Of a stretch of 64,000 bases of DNA, positions 52,600 through 60,082 are shown piece after piece. The notes under the pieces were generated by a model. The model ran no database searches. It saw nothing but the letters and a program-made list of their open reading frames with translations, and was not told where the DNA came from. The position numbers were made by a program, and so were the translations under genes. Location: assembly GCA_013824685.1 (NCBI GenBank), contig PNOG01000022.1, forward strand, positions 31,266 to 95,265. The letters are read 5' to 3'. Source of the stretch: Coprothermobacter sp. GTDB taxonomy: Bacteria; Caldisericota; Caldisericia; Cryosericales; Cryosericaceae. Within the stretch, counting starts at the first letter, position 1; each line of letters begins with the position of its first letter.

Positions 52600-52627
52600 A
52601 GTATAGTGGCGACCCATGCGCTGTCCA
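52600..52627 (-). promoter_or_regulatory. Candidate murJ promoter
   Basis: On the minus strand TGGACA (52622-52627), 16 bp, TATACT (52600-52605), ~37 bp before the murJ start. Confidence 0.55.
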
Positions 52628-52689
52628 CTTGTAACAAGGGACAGTCGTAGTTGTTGTAACATGCTGTCGCCCGATGGAAGAAAGGCCGG

Positions 52690-52709
52690 ATTCCCGCCTC
52701 CGCGGGGAT
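52690..52709 (+). repeat. Dispersed palindromic core (solo)
   Basis: ATTCCCGC..GCGGGGAT, one base changed from the perfect core, followed by GACAGAG. It lies between murJ and the abiE operon. Confidence 0.75.
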
Positions 52710-52744
52710 GACAGAGGCACAAACAGACGACCTCAAGTGCGCCG

Positions 52745-53593
52745 TCATACCTGTAACATGTTTAGAGAATCAAGGATTTCTCTAATCGTTGCACATATGT
52801 CCGAAAAGAGAATGTCTCTGGCGTAATCGAAGTCGCTTTGGTAGTCATGCCAACGCCTATTCATGACCTCACTGTCACCTACCGTCTGCAGAATTTCGCT
52901 GTAGCGTTCCATGATGGATAGAGAGTTCCTCTTGGTGGCCGTTGCAACGAGAGCCATGTGCAGAGTATCAAGGTTGATATTCTGCCACTGGAGTTTGCGA
53001 AGGATGAAAATGTCATAGTAGTCTCTTGAACGGGTGTTCTGGTCGCCACGAGAGATGACGGTTTCCAGTTTCTCAGCCATCACTGTCTCGAGGTTATAGG
53101 CCAGGATCTTTATGCTGCGCGGCTCAAGGAGCAATCTAAACTCGTAGACTACTTCACGAGGAGTAATCTGATCACCTGTGGTGATATCGATTTTGAGTGG
53201 CACGACCATTGGCAGGTATGTTGCGTCAAGCATCACACGCAGCCCCGAATACTCATCACCTTCGCGGATTTCCTCAATACGTTTCACGGAGAAGGTGATG
53301 TCATCACTGAGCGAAATGCCACAGATTTCTTCAAACATATGCCTTACGGGATCCTGGTCAACTGCCAAGCCTCGGATGGTTGCATCCATATCCATTGTGG
53401 CGCGAGTATCCAAGCCTACCATCGCAGCAATGAGGAAACCACCTTTGAGAATGAAGTTGGAATGATACTGCGAGACCGATATGCGTTCCAGCAAACGCTC
53501 TAACATATAGTTCTGCATGACGATTTGAGCCGAAATGTTCTTGCTCTTTGAAATGTTGTTAATGGTGGCTTTTAGCTGCATCGCGTTTTTCAA
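52745..53593 (-). CDS. abiEii: AbiEii-type nucleotidyltransferase toxin
   Basis: 282 aa. Motif I KGGFLIAAMVGLDTRATMDM with D-x-D, the MAEKLETVISRG lysine segment and SRDYYDIFIL fit the AbiEii/DUF1814 nucleotidyltransferase family. These act as toxins neutralised by AbiEi in type IV toxin-antitoxin/abortive infection systems. TTG at 53593 overlaps the abiEi stop and is preceded by GGAGG; ATG 53581 is an alternative but too far from the site. The gene is clearly AT-richer than its surroundings, which suggests recent transfer. Confidence 0.9.
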   Translation of the reverse strand: MKNAMQLKATINNISKSKNISAQIVMQNYMLERLLERISVSQYHSNFILKGGFLIAAMVGLDTRATMDMDATIRGLAVDQDPVRHMFEEICGISLSDDITFSVKRIEEIREGDEYSGLRVMLDATYLPMVVPLKIDITTGDQITPREVVYEFRLLLEPRSIKILAYNLETVMAEKLETVISRGDQNTRSRDYYDIFILRKLQWQNINLDTLHMALVATATKRNSLSIMERYSEILQTVGDSEVMNRRWHDYQSDFDYARDILFSDICATIREILDSLNMLQV

Positions 53594-54183
53594 ACAAGCA
53601 CCTCCAAGTATGACTGCAATTTCTTCCCCACACGGAATATCTTCGCATACTCAGAAAGCAACGGAATGTCTTGTTGCTTCAGGCGGGTATATCGCCTAAA
53701 TGCGTCTGCGAGGACCTGTATATCGGTGTTGCTTCGACCTCTCAGTAGATCGCACAGAGTTCGCTCCGCATTATAAACACGGATGGGATTTCCACCGGGG
53801 GATTTGGTCCAAACAACACCAATATCGAAGTGTTCTTTCTTCACTCGAATGTATGTCACATTCTCTTTTTGTAGAGACGTGGTGTTGTATCCGAGTGGAA
53901 ATGTCATTGAGAACTTGATCGGTGTACGGTCAGTCAAATCATGAATAAATAGAGCGGTTTCGTGAGAGAAAATGCCTCGTCTAAGTCGCGTTTGGAGACC
54001 ATACATTTCATCGTTGAGAACAGTTGGTATTACGTAGACGCCGCGTTCCACATGTTCAAGCAAGCCCTTGTCAACGAGACCCTTCAAATGTCCGCGCAAG
54101 ATCCCGGCTTTGGTCACCTCCGCGGTCGTTACTGTGCCGTTGTTCTTGTGTGCCATTTGAAGAATTCGATCTGCGTAACTCAT
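53590..54183 (-). CDS. abiEi: AbiEi-type antitoxin/transcriptional repressor
   Basis: 197 aa. The N-terminal ~60 residues form a winged-helix domain (TVTTAEVTKAGILRGHLKGL, ERGVYVIP), and the rest is the AbiEi C-terminal antitoxin domain (FSHETALFIHDLTDRTP, RTLCDLLRG). In studied systems AbiEi both neutralises AbiEii and represses its own operon by binding inverted repeats. Such a repeat is present just upstream (54224-54272). Start 54183 has GGAGGCGAG upstream. AT-rich like the toxin gene. Confidence 0.9.
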   Translation of the reverse strand: MSYADRILQMAHKNNGTVTTAEVTKAGILRGHLKGLVDKGLLEHVERGVYVIPTVLNDEMYGLQTRLRRGIFSHETALFIHDLTDRTPIKFSMTFPLGYNTTSLQKENVTYIRVKKEHFDIGVVWTKSPGGNPIRVYNAERTLCDLLRGRSNTDIQVLADAFRRYTRLKQQDIPLLSEYAKIFRVGKKLQSYLEVLV

Positions 54184-54223
54184 GATTGCTCGCCTCCAAC
54201 AAGACTCTTCTGGAAAAAGCAGT

Positions 54224-54272
54224 ATTGACTTTCTTGCACAGTATTATACAAAAAGTGTGCAAGAAAGTCAAT
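54224..54272 (-). promoter_or_regulatory. abiE promoter nested in a perfect 17-bp inverted repeat (operator)
   Basis: The arms ATTGACTTTCTTGCACA (54224-54240) and its exact reverse complement (54256-54272) flank a 15-bp spacer. On the minus strand TTGACT (54266-54271), 17 bp and a perfect TATAAT (54243-54248) form the promoter. Repressor bound to the arms would cover both the -35 and the start site, 40-90 bp before abiEi. Confidence 0.85.
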
Positions 54273-54287
54273 GACAAGCGAACGATA

Positions 54288-54428
54288 TGAGGTCAGCTGG
54301 TAAGGAGCGGTCAAAGTGGTAAGTTCAGGGCCTGAAACGGAGACGTGGATTCCCGCCTCCGCGGGAATGATGCAATCTGGTAGGAATGACGGATCAAGGA
54401 CTGGATTCCCGCCTGCGCGGGAATGACG
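54288..54428 (+). repeat. Composite dispersed repeat copy 4 plus an extra palindrome
   Basis: GAGGTCAGCTGGTAA, AAGTGGTAAGTTCAGGGCCTGA, ACGGAGACG, the palindromic core 54349-54368, then a second core at 54405-54424. It fills the gap between abiE and the next gene. Confidence 0.85.
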
Positions 54429-54435
54429 ATTGGCC

Positions 54436-54963
54436 CTATTCTCCGAGGCACTGGGCAACCGAAATGCGCGTCGCCGTGAGTGACACGTCGTAGGTGGAGG
54501 CCATGCGCCGCGCTAGCTGGTCGAGCGTTGCCTCGGACGGCCCCAGGCCTCCGGCATGGGCCTGGATGAGCACGGTGACACTGGCGAGGACCGCCGCATG
54601 CGGGAGCAGGAGTTCGGCCGCGAAGGCGTCACAGACATGCTCGCGCCAGCACTGGTCGGGCAGGGCGTCGAGATAGCGGCGCAGGAGGATCTCGCTGAGC
54701 TCGTGTGCCAGGGTGAAGCGGTAGCGCGCCGGCTCGTCACGCCGCAAGCCCTCCCGGATGGCGGTGTAGGCTTCACCGTGCTCAAACACCGTACAGCCCA
54801 GCACGCCCGTCGTCAGGGGGAAGTCGTCGAGGGACGTGCACACGTCGTCGGCCAAGGCATCCAGGTCTGCGACGGTTGTCCCTGCGATGACCCGGGGAAA
54901 GTGCTCGCGCACGTGCTGGGCATACGCCATCAGGCGTGGTGGGAGGCACGTTCTATCGGCCAC
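54436..54963 (-). CDS. ImmA/IrrE-like (DUF955) domain protein with an altered HExxH motif
   Basis: About 175 aa. The fold landmarks are there: FTLAHELSEILLRR (usually F-T-x-A-H-E-L-G-H) and DAFAAELLLP (the second conserved block). But the metal motif reads His-Glu-Leu-Ser-Glu, so the second histidine is Glu. Either the metal site differs or the peptidase is inactive. The start is uncertain: GTG 54963 overlaps the XRE gene by 11 bases, while ATG 54930 and ATG 54987 are alternatives. Paired with an XRE regulator upstream, as in ImmR/ImmA modules of mobile elements, or as a COG2856-type toxin-antitoxin pair. Confidence 0.75.
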   Translation of the reverse strand: MADRTCLPPRLMAYAQHVREHFPRVIAGTTVADLDALADDVCTSLDDFPLTTGVLGCTVFEHGEAYTAIREGLRRDEPARYRFTLAHELSEILLRRYLDALPDQCWREHVCDAFAAELLLPHAAVLASVTVLIQAHAGGLGPSEATLDQLARRMASTYDVSLTATRISVAQCLGE

Positions 54964-55288
54964 GCTTGCCCCGCTGTGGCCGGGCATTCCGGATATAGGA
55001 GATGAAGGCGTGCACTGCCTCGATGTCGTTTGTCGAAAGGTCTCCCTGGTGACGCAGTGCCACGTCCAGTTCGTCCCGGGGCTCCATGGGCTGCTCCTCC
55101 CGCATGAGGTCGGCCACCTCGACGCCAAACGCGGCGGCCACCTTCGCGGCGGTCCGCAGATTGGATGACTCTCCCTCGAGGATGCCCCCGACGGCGCCGG
55201 GGGAGATGCCGGCAGCTGCAGCCAGTTCTCGTTGACTCCAGCCGCGTTGTGCAAGTAGTGCCTGGACATTCTCCTTGAACCCCATCAT
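54953..55288 (-). CDS. XRE-family helix-turn-helix regulator
   Basis: 111 aa. The N-terminal 60 residues are a Cro/CI HTH: ENVQALLAQRGWSQRELAAA, GISPGAVGGILEGES, and AAKVAAAFGVEVADL. The C-terminal tail (Arg/Lys-rich end) is of unknown role. Its partner is the ImmA/IrrE-like gene overlapping its 3' end. It is transcribed away from the split sigma-like pair at 55522, with a shared 233-bp control region. Confidence 0.87.
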   Translation of the reverse strand: MMGFKENVQALLAQRGWSQRELAAAAGISPGAVGGILEGESSNLRTAAKVAAAFGVEVADLMREEQPMEPRDELDVALRHQGDLSTNDIEAVHAFISYIRNARPQRGKRGR

Positions 55289-55421
55289 CTGCTCCTTTCA
55301 CATTGCATGAGGAAACGCAAGCGCTTCAGTCGTGGCGAGCCATGCCGTGTACCGGGGCTCCCGCCGCGTAAACCCTCACCAGGACTGTCCTTCAGTATCG
55401 TGCCCTTGTGGTGGCTACCAT

Positions 55422-55449
55422 ATTATACACGACAGTGCAAATAAGTACA
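55422..55449 (-). promoter_or_regulatory. Candidate promoter for the XRE gene
   Basis: A perfect TATAAT (55422-55427, minus strand) with a weak TGTACT (55444-55449) 16 bp upstream. A second, plus-strand candidate for the sigma-like gene (TTGCGT 55472-55477, TAAAAT 55493-55498, 15-bp spacer) lies in the same divergent gap. Confidence 0.35.
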
Positions 55450-55521
55450 CATAAGAAAATGCTGGGAGTACTTGCGTTGTTCAAAGATTGTGTAAAATTA
55501 TGCACACCAAGGAGAGTTGGC

Positions 55522-55851
55522 GTGAAAAGAAATGATGCCTGGTTCGTACCACTGTATGACGGTTTGCGCCCTGCCATCGTCGGCATGGCGCGCAACTACG
55601 CACGGACGTGGGGGCTGGACGCCGATGACCTGATGCAGGTCGCCGGGTATGCGCTCTGGTCCTGTTGCAGCCGCTACCGGGACCGCCCGCTGGACGAGCA
55701 GCTGCGCATCGGCAACACGGTGGCGAGGCGTACGATGCTGCACTGGTGCGACCACGAGGGCCATGCGCCCACGCATCTTGGCACAGCAGGGACGGCACCA
55801 TGGTTCACTGCCGGCGCCGGCGAAGCCTTTCTGGCACCTCAGGAGGAATGA
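55522..55851 (+). CDS. Sigma-70 region 2-like protein (first half of a split sigma factor)
   Basis: 109 aa from the GTG at 55522 (AAGGAGAG upstream). Residues ~10-75 look like sigma region 2: LYDGLRPAIVGMARNYART, GLDADDLMQVAGYALWSCC (the D-x-x-D-L-x-Q core that contacts RNA polymerase and melts the -10), then LRIGNTVARRTMLHW, equivalent to 2.3-2.4. A flexible tail follows and the protein ends without region 4. The stop overlaps the ATG of a region-4-like gene (TGATG). Together they equal one small sigma factor (109 + 80 aa). Confidence 0.7.
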   Translation: MKRNDAWFVPLYDGLRPAIVGMARNYARTWGLDADDLMQVAGYALWSCCSRYRDRPLDEQLRIGNTVARRTMLHWCDHEGHAPTHLGTAGTAPWFTAGAGEAFLAPQEE

Positions 55852-56093
55852 TGAGCGACCTTGCGGCGCGCCCGACAACGTCGGACATTGCGGGGCGGGT
55901 CACTCTCGGCCTCAGCATGATCGACAGGGGGAGGGCTGCCATCATCCGTGACCGCTTCTGGCGCGAGCGCACGTGGCCGGTCATTGCGAAGGAGCGCCAC
56001 TGCTCTGTGACGACGGCCGTCAAGCGCTTCAAGCAGGGCATGGACGACCTGAGGCGCGCCATCTTGCTGGTCGAGGGCAGATTGCCGGAATGA
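55851..56093 (+). CDS. Sigma-70 region 4-like helix-turn-helix protein (second half of a split sigma factor)
   Basis: 80 aa. IIRDRFWRERTWPVIAKERH followed by CSVTTAVKRFKQGMDDLRRA matches region 4.2, where the HTH recognises the -35. The ATG at 55851 has AGGAGGA at ideal distance, whereas the tandem ATG at 55848 is too close, so it is built to be translated separately. The frame differs from the upstream gene. A recent frameshift in one gene is possible but less likely given the ribosome site at the junction. Confidence 0.68.
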   Translation: MSDLAARPTTSDIAGRVTLGLSMIDRGRAAIIRDRFWRERTWPVIAKERHCSVTTAVKRFKQGMDDLRRAILLVEGRLPE

Positions 56094-56141
56094 CGCAACG
56101 CCGCGGAAATGGCGGGGAGGGAAGAGGGTCCTTTTCTCGTC

Positions 56142-56203
56142 GTCCCCGCGAAGGCGGGGACCCATGCGTCATGGCACGACTGGATTCCCGCCTGCGCGGG
56201 AAT
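56142..56203 (+). repeat. Double-palindrome repeat
   Basis: A GTCCCCGC..GCGGGGAC palindrome (56142-56161), a ~22-bp linker (CCATGCGTCATGGCACGACTGG) and an ATTCCCGC..GCGGGAAT palindrome (56184-56203). The same unit occurs in the opposite orientation at 63741-63802. Confidence 0.85.
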
Positions 56204-56246
56204 GACAGACCACAGGATGGATTCTCCCCGTCGAGGGGGTGATGCC

Positions 56247-56582
56247 ATGGGCGGGGCCGGCAGGCGCCTTCTGGGACAGGCATTGATTGTCGGTCCGAAG
56301 CGGACATCTTACGAGGCTGGCAGCATCAACTGCTTGGCGCTGTCGTGCCTGAAAGAGGCAGCCACGATGAACGATGTGGCGAAACCAGTCCATGTACAGG
56401 AGCCCTTCATCGTGAATCTTCCTTCGCACACATCTTGTGACAGCCTGCAGACATTGCTGGAAGACTCCGGAACGTCAGGACGCCGTGAGCAGCGTAGCGT
56501 TGACAGTCTATCCGTGTGGCCTAGAATAGTTGTGGAAGACAGCCCCGTGGCCTGCGCGCACTGCGGTCTTGGCGTCGCCTGA
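56247..56582 (+). CDS. Doubtful 111-aa ORF
   Basis: The ATG at 56247 has GAGGGGG upstream, and the frame runs to 56582. It has no recognisable motif, and it spans the promoter of the next gene (56500-56527), so it is probably not a gene. Otherwise 56094-56604 holds only repeats and that promoter. Confidence 0.15.
   Translation: MGGAGRRLLGQALIVGPKRTSYEAGSINCLALSCLKEAATMNDVAKPVHVQEPFIVNLPSHTSCDSLQTLLEDSGTSGRREQRSVDSLSVWPRIVVEDSPVACAHCGLGVA
56500..56527 (+). promoter_or_regulatory. Candidate promoter of the secreted cysteine protease gene
   Basis: TTGACA (56500-56505), 16 bp, TAGAAT (56522-56527); the start codon is at 56605. Confidence 0.65.
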
Positions 56583-56604
56583 GGTCCGTGTCCCTGGAGG
56601 TTCC

Positions 56605-58608
56605 ATGAGAAAGCTCGTTGCCTTGCTGACTGTTCTTGCAGTCATGACGTCGTTCCTCGTCGGCCCGACTCATGACACAGCTTCTGGCAGCTCTCTTCCG
56701 GTCAAGGCTGCTACCTCGGCCGAGTACGCAGCTGTCCAGCCGGGCAACGTCCTGCCAGGGGTGGCTGCACGACCCCTGGGGTTTGTCCATTCACCTGTCG
56801 ACCTGTCACACCTGACTTCGTTCCAGCCGAACGATCAGAACGTCCTCACAGCCCCTGCACAGTACGACCTGCGGACACTCGGCCGTGTCAGCCCGGTCAG
56901 GGACCAGGCCAACTGCGGCTCGTGCTGGGCATTCGCGACCTATGGGTCGCTTGAGTCTGTCGTGTACCCGACTGAGCAATGGGACTTCTCCGAGCAGAAT
57001 CTGAGAAACCTCGCCGGCTTCGACTATGGGACCTGCAGCGGCGGTGACGCGCCAATGTCCATCGCCTACATGACACGGTGGGCCGGGCCGGTGCGAGAGG
57101 TAGATGACCCATACAACCCAGCAGTGTCGGTATCGCCGTCGGGCCTGACCGTGCCACGGTACCTCTCGGACGCTCTGGCGATCCCTGACCGGTCGGGCTC
57201 TCTCGACAACGCTGCTCTGAAATCGGCCGTGCAGCAGTGGGGGGCAGTCTATACCTCCATGCTGTGGCTGGATGGGTCTTACGCTGCCGGAACACACTCC
57301 TACTACTATGGTGGCGGGCTTGGGAGCAGCAACCATGCAGTTGCGATTGTCGGATGGGACGACTCCTACAGCCGCTGGAACTTCGGCACCACGCCTGCGA
57401 GTGACGGGGCCTTCATCGTCAGGAACAGCTGGGGGACGGGATGGGGTGAGGCCGGCTACTTCTATGCGTCCTACTACGACACCGTGATCGGACACGACAA
57501 CTGGGTCTTCGTCCTCGGGACGGGCACGTCGGCGGACACGCATAACTATGGTTACGACGACCTTGGATGGGTCGGGTCTCTGGGGCTCGGTAGCCCAACT
57601 GCGTGGGGAGCCAACGCGTTCACGCTGGACGCCGGCAGCGGCTCCGAGGTCGTCGACCGCGTCGGGTTCTACACGACCGGCAGCGGAGCATCATACACCC
57701 TGCGCATCTACGGCACTGTTTCCGGGGCTGTGTTCTCCGACCTGCTGGCGCAGGAGTCGGGCGTCTGTGCCGAAGCGGGATACCACTCTGTCTCTCTGGC
57801 CTCGCCCGTGACAGTTGCACATGGACAGAGGATCGCCGTGGTCGTCGGGCTAACGACGCCTGACTACAACTATCCCCTTGCCTACGAGTACCCTGAAGTG
57901 GGATACTCATCAGCCGCGCGTGCCGCGGCGGGACAGAGCTACTACAGCACCAACGGCACCTCATGGAGCGATTTGACGTCATGGTCGTCAAACGCCAATC
58001 TGTGCATCCGGGCATTCACGCGCGACGCTGTCATCGCCGTTCCTCCCTCCACTCCGATCCTCTCCTCCCCGGCAAGCGGCAGCACGACCGGCTCCCTCAC
58101 CCCGACCCTTGCCTGGATCTCCGCAGCGGGCGCCTCCTCCTATACCCTGCAGGTCAGCCTGAGTGCCACCTTCGGGACCACGGTCGTGAACCAGAGCACC
58201 ACCGGGACCTCCTGCACGACACCCTCCCTCGTCGCCGCTACCCTCCACTACTGGCGTGTGAACGCGACGAACGCCGCCGGCACCTCGGCCTGGTCCGGCA
58301 CCTGGAGCTTCACCACCCCCGCGGCTCTTTCGGGCGTCACGCTCCTCACTCCTGCAGACGGCTCGACGGTTGCCGCGCTGACTCCGACCTTCACCTGGGC
58401 AGCGTTCCCCTCTGCCACCCGGTACGTCTTCCAGCTCTCCACCACGCCGTCCTTCACCTCCTACGTCGTGAGCACGGGCACCCCCGGTCTCTCCTGGACC
58501 CTGTCCTCTCCCCTGACCGCCGCCACGATCTACTACTGGCGCGTCAAGGTCTTCCTGACCGACGGCAGCATCCTCGTCTCGAACGCATGGAGCTGCAGAA
58601 CACCATGA
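56605..58608 (+). CDS. Secreted papain-family (C1) cysteine protease with lectin-like and FnIII-like domains
   Basis: 667 aa; GGAGG precedes the ATG. A signal peptide covers the first ~27 residues. The C1 catalytic domain (~80-310) has a complete active site: Gln101 and Cys107 in RDQANCGSCWAF, His244 in SNHAVAIVGWDD, and Asn274 in VRNSWGTGWG. Next, ~310-475, is a domain like the 'lectin-like' region that follows C1 domains in clostridial surface proteases (NYGYDDLGW at its start). Two ~95-residue FnIII-like repeats (starting PSTPILSSPASGSTTG and SGVTLLTPADGSTV) finish the protein. There is no obvious propeptide domain and no anchor, so it is probably released or held by the C-terminal modules. 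Confidence 0.92.
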   Translation: MRKLVALLTVLAVMTSFLVGPTHDTASGSSLPVKAATSAEYAAVQPGNVLPGVAARPLGFVHSPVDLSHLTSFQPNDQNVLTAPAQYDLRTLGRVSPVRDQANCGSCWAFATYGSLESVVYPTEQWDFSEQNLRNLAGFDYGTCSGGDAPMSIAYMTRWAGPVREVDDPYNPAVSVSPSGLTVPRYLSDALAIPDRSGSLDNAALKSAVQQWGAVYTSMLWLDGSYAAGTHSYYYGGGLGSSNHAVAIVGWDDSYSRWNFGTTPASDGAFIVRNSWGTGWGEAGYFYASYYDTVIGHDNWVFVLGTGTSADTHNYGYDDLGWVGSLGLGSPTAWGANAFTLDAGSGSEVVDRVGFYTTGSGASYTLRIYGTVSGAVFSDLLAQESGVCAEAGYHSVSLASPVTVAHGQRIAVVVGLTTPDYNYPLAYEYPEVGYSSAARAAAGQSYYSTNGTSWSDLTSWSSNANLCIRAFTRDAVIAVPPSTPILSSPASGSTTGSLTPTLAWISAAGASSYTLQVSLSATFGTTVVNQSTTGTSCTTPSLVAATLHYWRVNATNAAGTSAWSGTWSFTTPAALSGVTLLTPADGSTVAALTPTFTWAAFPSATRYVFQLSTTPSFTSYVVSTGTPGLSWTLSSPLTAATIYYWRVKVFLTDGSILVSNAWSCRTP

Positions 58609-58747
58609 AGCTCCTGTCATCGTCGGACGCAGCGGCACGAACGGCCGCCTGTATGCATCGGGGCGGGTCCGAGTGCTGATACGCCGCATTCGCAAGCTGG
58701 CACATCGCCTGTCGGAGGCACGACCTCTTATTCATTGACGCCATTGA

Positions 58748-58877
58748 TTGGGGTCAGCTGGTAATTAGTGGGCAGAGTGGTAAGGTCAGCACCTGAGACG
58801 GAGCGAGGAATGGATTCCCGCCTGCACCGAGAGCACCCCTCGCCTTGAACAAAAGGGCTCGGGGGGGGGAATGACGG
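58748..58877 (+). repeat. Composite dispersed repeat copy 5, palindrome interrupted by an insertion
   Basis: TTGGGGTCAGCTGGTAA, AGAGTGGTAAGGTCAGCACCTGA and GGAATGG are followed by the left palindrome arm (from 58814). About 40 foreign bases then separate it from the right arm GGGAAT, after which GACGGAACC resumes. The gap 58609-58747 holds no gene. Confidence 0.8.
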
Positions 58878-58980
58878 AACCTCACCGGACTCGCCGGGAC
58901 CTCTGGCGGTCTGACTGCAGTGGTAATCACACCTGCGCATGAACGTCAGTTTTGAAGAGGAGATTGCCAAACTTACATAG

Positions 58981-59028
58981 CTTGCTATGCAAGGAGCTGG
59001 TTGACTTGTCTAGCAAGATATGTATGAT
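58981..59028 (+). promoter_or_regulatory. Promoter/operator of the second nucleotidyltransferase toxin module
   Basis: TTGACT (59001-59006), 16 bp, TATGAT (59023-59028). CTTGCTA (58981-58987) and TAGCAAG (59011-59017) form an inverted repeat that spans the -35, and CTTGC-TAT-GCAAG lies at 58981-58993. The ribosome site AGGAGG follows within ~12 bases of the expected start. Confidence 0.6.
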
Positions 59029-59046
59029 GCTCACAGGAGGCCCTGC

Positions 59047-59433
59047 ATGAGCATCATCATTCGCAAGACGGGCAACAGGGAGTATGTGTACGTGGCGCAC
59101 CGTGACGGGGTGCGCATGATCCAGTCCTACATCGGTCCGCTCGCTCGGCCCGAGGTGCGGCGGAGGGTCGAGGCGGCACAGCGGGCGATGGCGATGCCTC
59201 CGCATAGTACGCGCCTGTTCACGGGTGCGGATCCTGGCGAGCTCCACCTGCAGAGGAACGCTGCTTCCATCATCGCGTGTCTGCTGGAGCGAGGCGACAT
59301 GGAGGATTTGAGGTGGCTCGCGTATGTCTACCCTGCGAGCGCTATCATCGACGCGGTCCTCTCCGCCGATGTGTTGTCCCCGAGAGCGCGCAACTTCTGG
59401 CTCGTGTGGTTCGAGGTGCCCGATGCATCCTGA
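59047..59433 (+). CDS. Putative antitoxin partner of an AbiEii-type toxin
   Basis: 128 aa; AGGAGG precedes the ATG at 59047. The N-terminus (IIRKTGNREYVYVAHRDGVR, YIGP) reads like a short beta-rich module. The C-terminal half (LLERGDMEDLRWLAYVYP, LSPRARNFWLVWF) resembles the small DUF6922-like proteins often encoded before nucleotidyltransferase toxins; I state that from memory. It overlaps the toxin gene by 11 bases and has its own promoter/operator, which fits an antitoxin. Confidence 0.65.
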   Translation: MSIIIRKTGNREYVYVAHRDGVRMIQSYIGPLARPEVRRRVEAAQRAMAMPPHSTRLFTGADPGELHLQRNAASIIACLLERGDMEDLRWLAYVYPASAIIDAVLSADVLSPRARNFWLVWFEVPDAS

Positions 59434-60082
59434 GTGCGTTGAGGAGAAGGCGCGCATCCTGATGAGCCGGCTGGGACCGACCCTCGGCATGCATGGAGGG
59501 GTCCTGGCAGGGGGGACGGGGTTAGCGCTGCACCTGGGGCAGTGCATCTCGGGCGACTTGGAGTTCTTTGCTCAGCGTGCGTTCAGACCGTCGGACATCC
59601 TCGAGGAATTGCGGGCGCTTGCCGGCGTTGTAGAGTCAGTGGCGATGGGGGATGACGCAATGACCGTGCAGGCAGACGGCGCACGGCTCTTGCTGATGCA
59701 GACCACAGCGCGCTTCGCGGAGCCTACCACAAGGGTGAACGGTTGCGACGTGGCCGGTGTCATGGATATTGCAGCTATGAAGCTCATGACTATTGTACAG
59801 AATGGCACCCGCAGTGACTTCGTGGACTTGTATGTCGTTCTCCAGGCTCTCCCCTTCCGCCGGGTAGCGCGCAATGCGTTGGAGCGGTATGGCATGACCG
59901 CCCTCGAGCCGCTTGTCGTCGGCAAGGGACTCGTATGGTTCGAGCACGCCGATGTTCAGGGGGACCCCGTCTACGTCGGGACTCCTGTCAGATGGGATCA
60001 CATCAAGGACTTCTTTCGGTCGAGCCTGCGGCAGTTCGTGTTCGACCTCGACGCTGAGCGGCAGGCCCTGGAACGGGGTTAG
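59423..60082 (+). CDS. AbiEii/AbiGii-family nucleotidyltransferase toxin-like protein
   Basis: 219 aa. Motif I GGTGLALHLGQCISGDLEFF matches GGTxL..S.D(L/I)DFF, though the second acidic residue is Glu. AAMKLMTIVQ and RSDFVDLYVVL form the remaining active-site blocks. The family transfers nucleotides, in some members to tRNA. GAGGTG precedes the ATG at 59423. It is unrelated in detail to the AbiEii at 52745 (other subfamily, normal G+C). Confidence 0.8.
   Translation: MHPECVEEKARILMSRLGPTLGMHGGVLAGGTGLALHLGQCISGDLEFFAQRAFRPSDILEELRALAGVVESVAMGDDAMTVQADGARLLLMQTTARFAEPTTRVNGCDVAGVMDIAAMKLMTIVQNGTRSDFVDLYVVLQALPFRRVARNALERYGMTALEPLVVGKGLVWFEHADVQGDPVYVGTPVRWDHIKDFFRSSLRQFVFDLDAERQALERG

Noticed and set aside
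51847..52650. 267-codon plus-strand ORF opposite murJ
   Set aside because: Antisense shadow with His/Glu-rich composition.
45470..54424. Palindromic repeats as a CRISPR array
   Set aside because: Copies are scattered, vary in flanks, and are not regularly spaced with unique spacers; no cas genes are present.
55805..56248. Minus-strand 147-codon ORF over the sigma-like pair
   Set aside because: It reads through a palindromic repeat (PAQAGIQ-type peptide) and is antisense to better supported genes.
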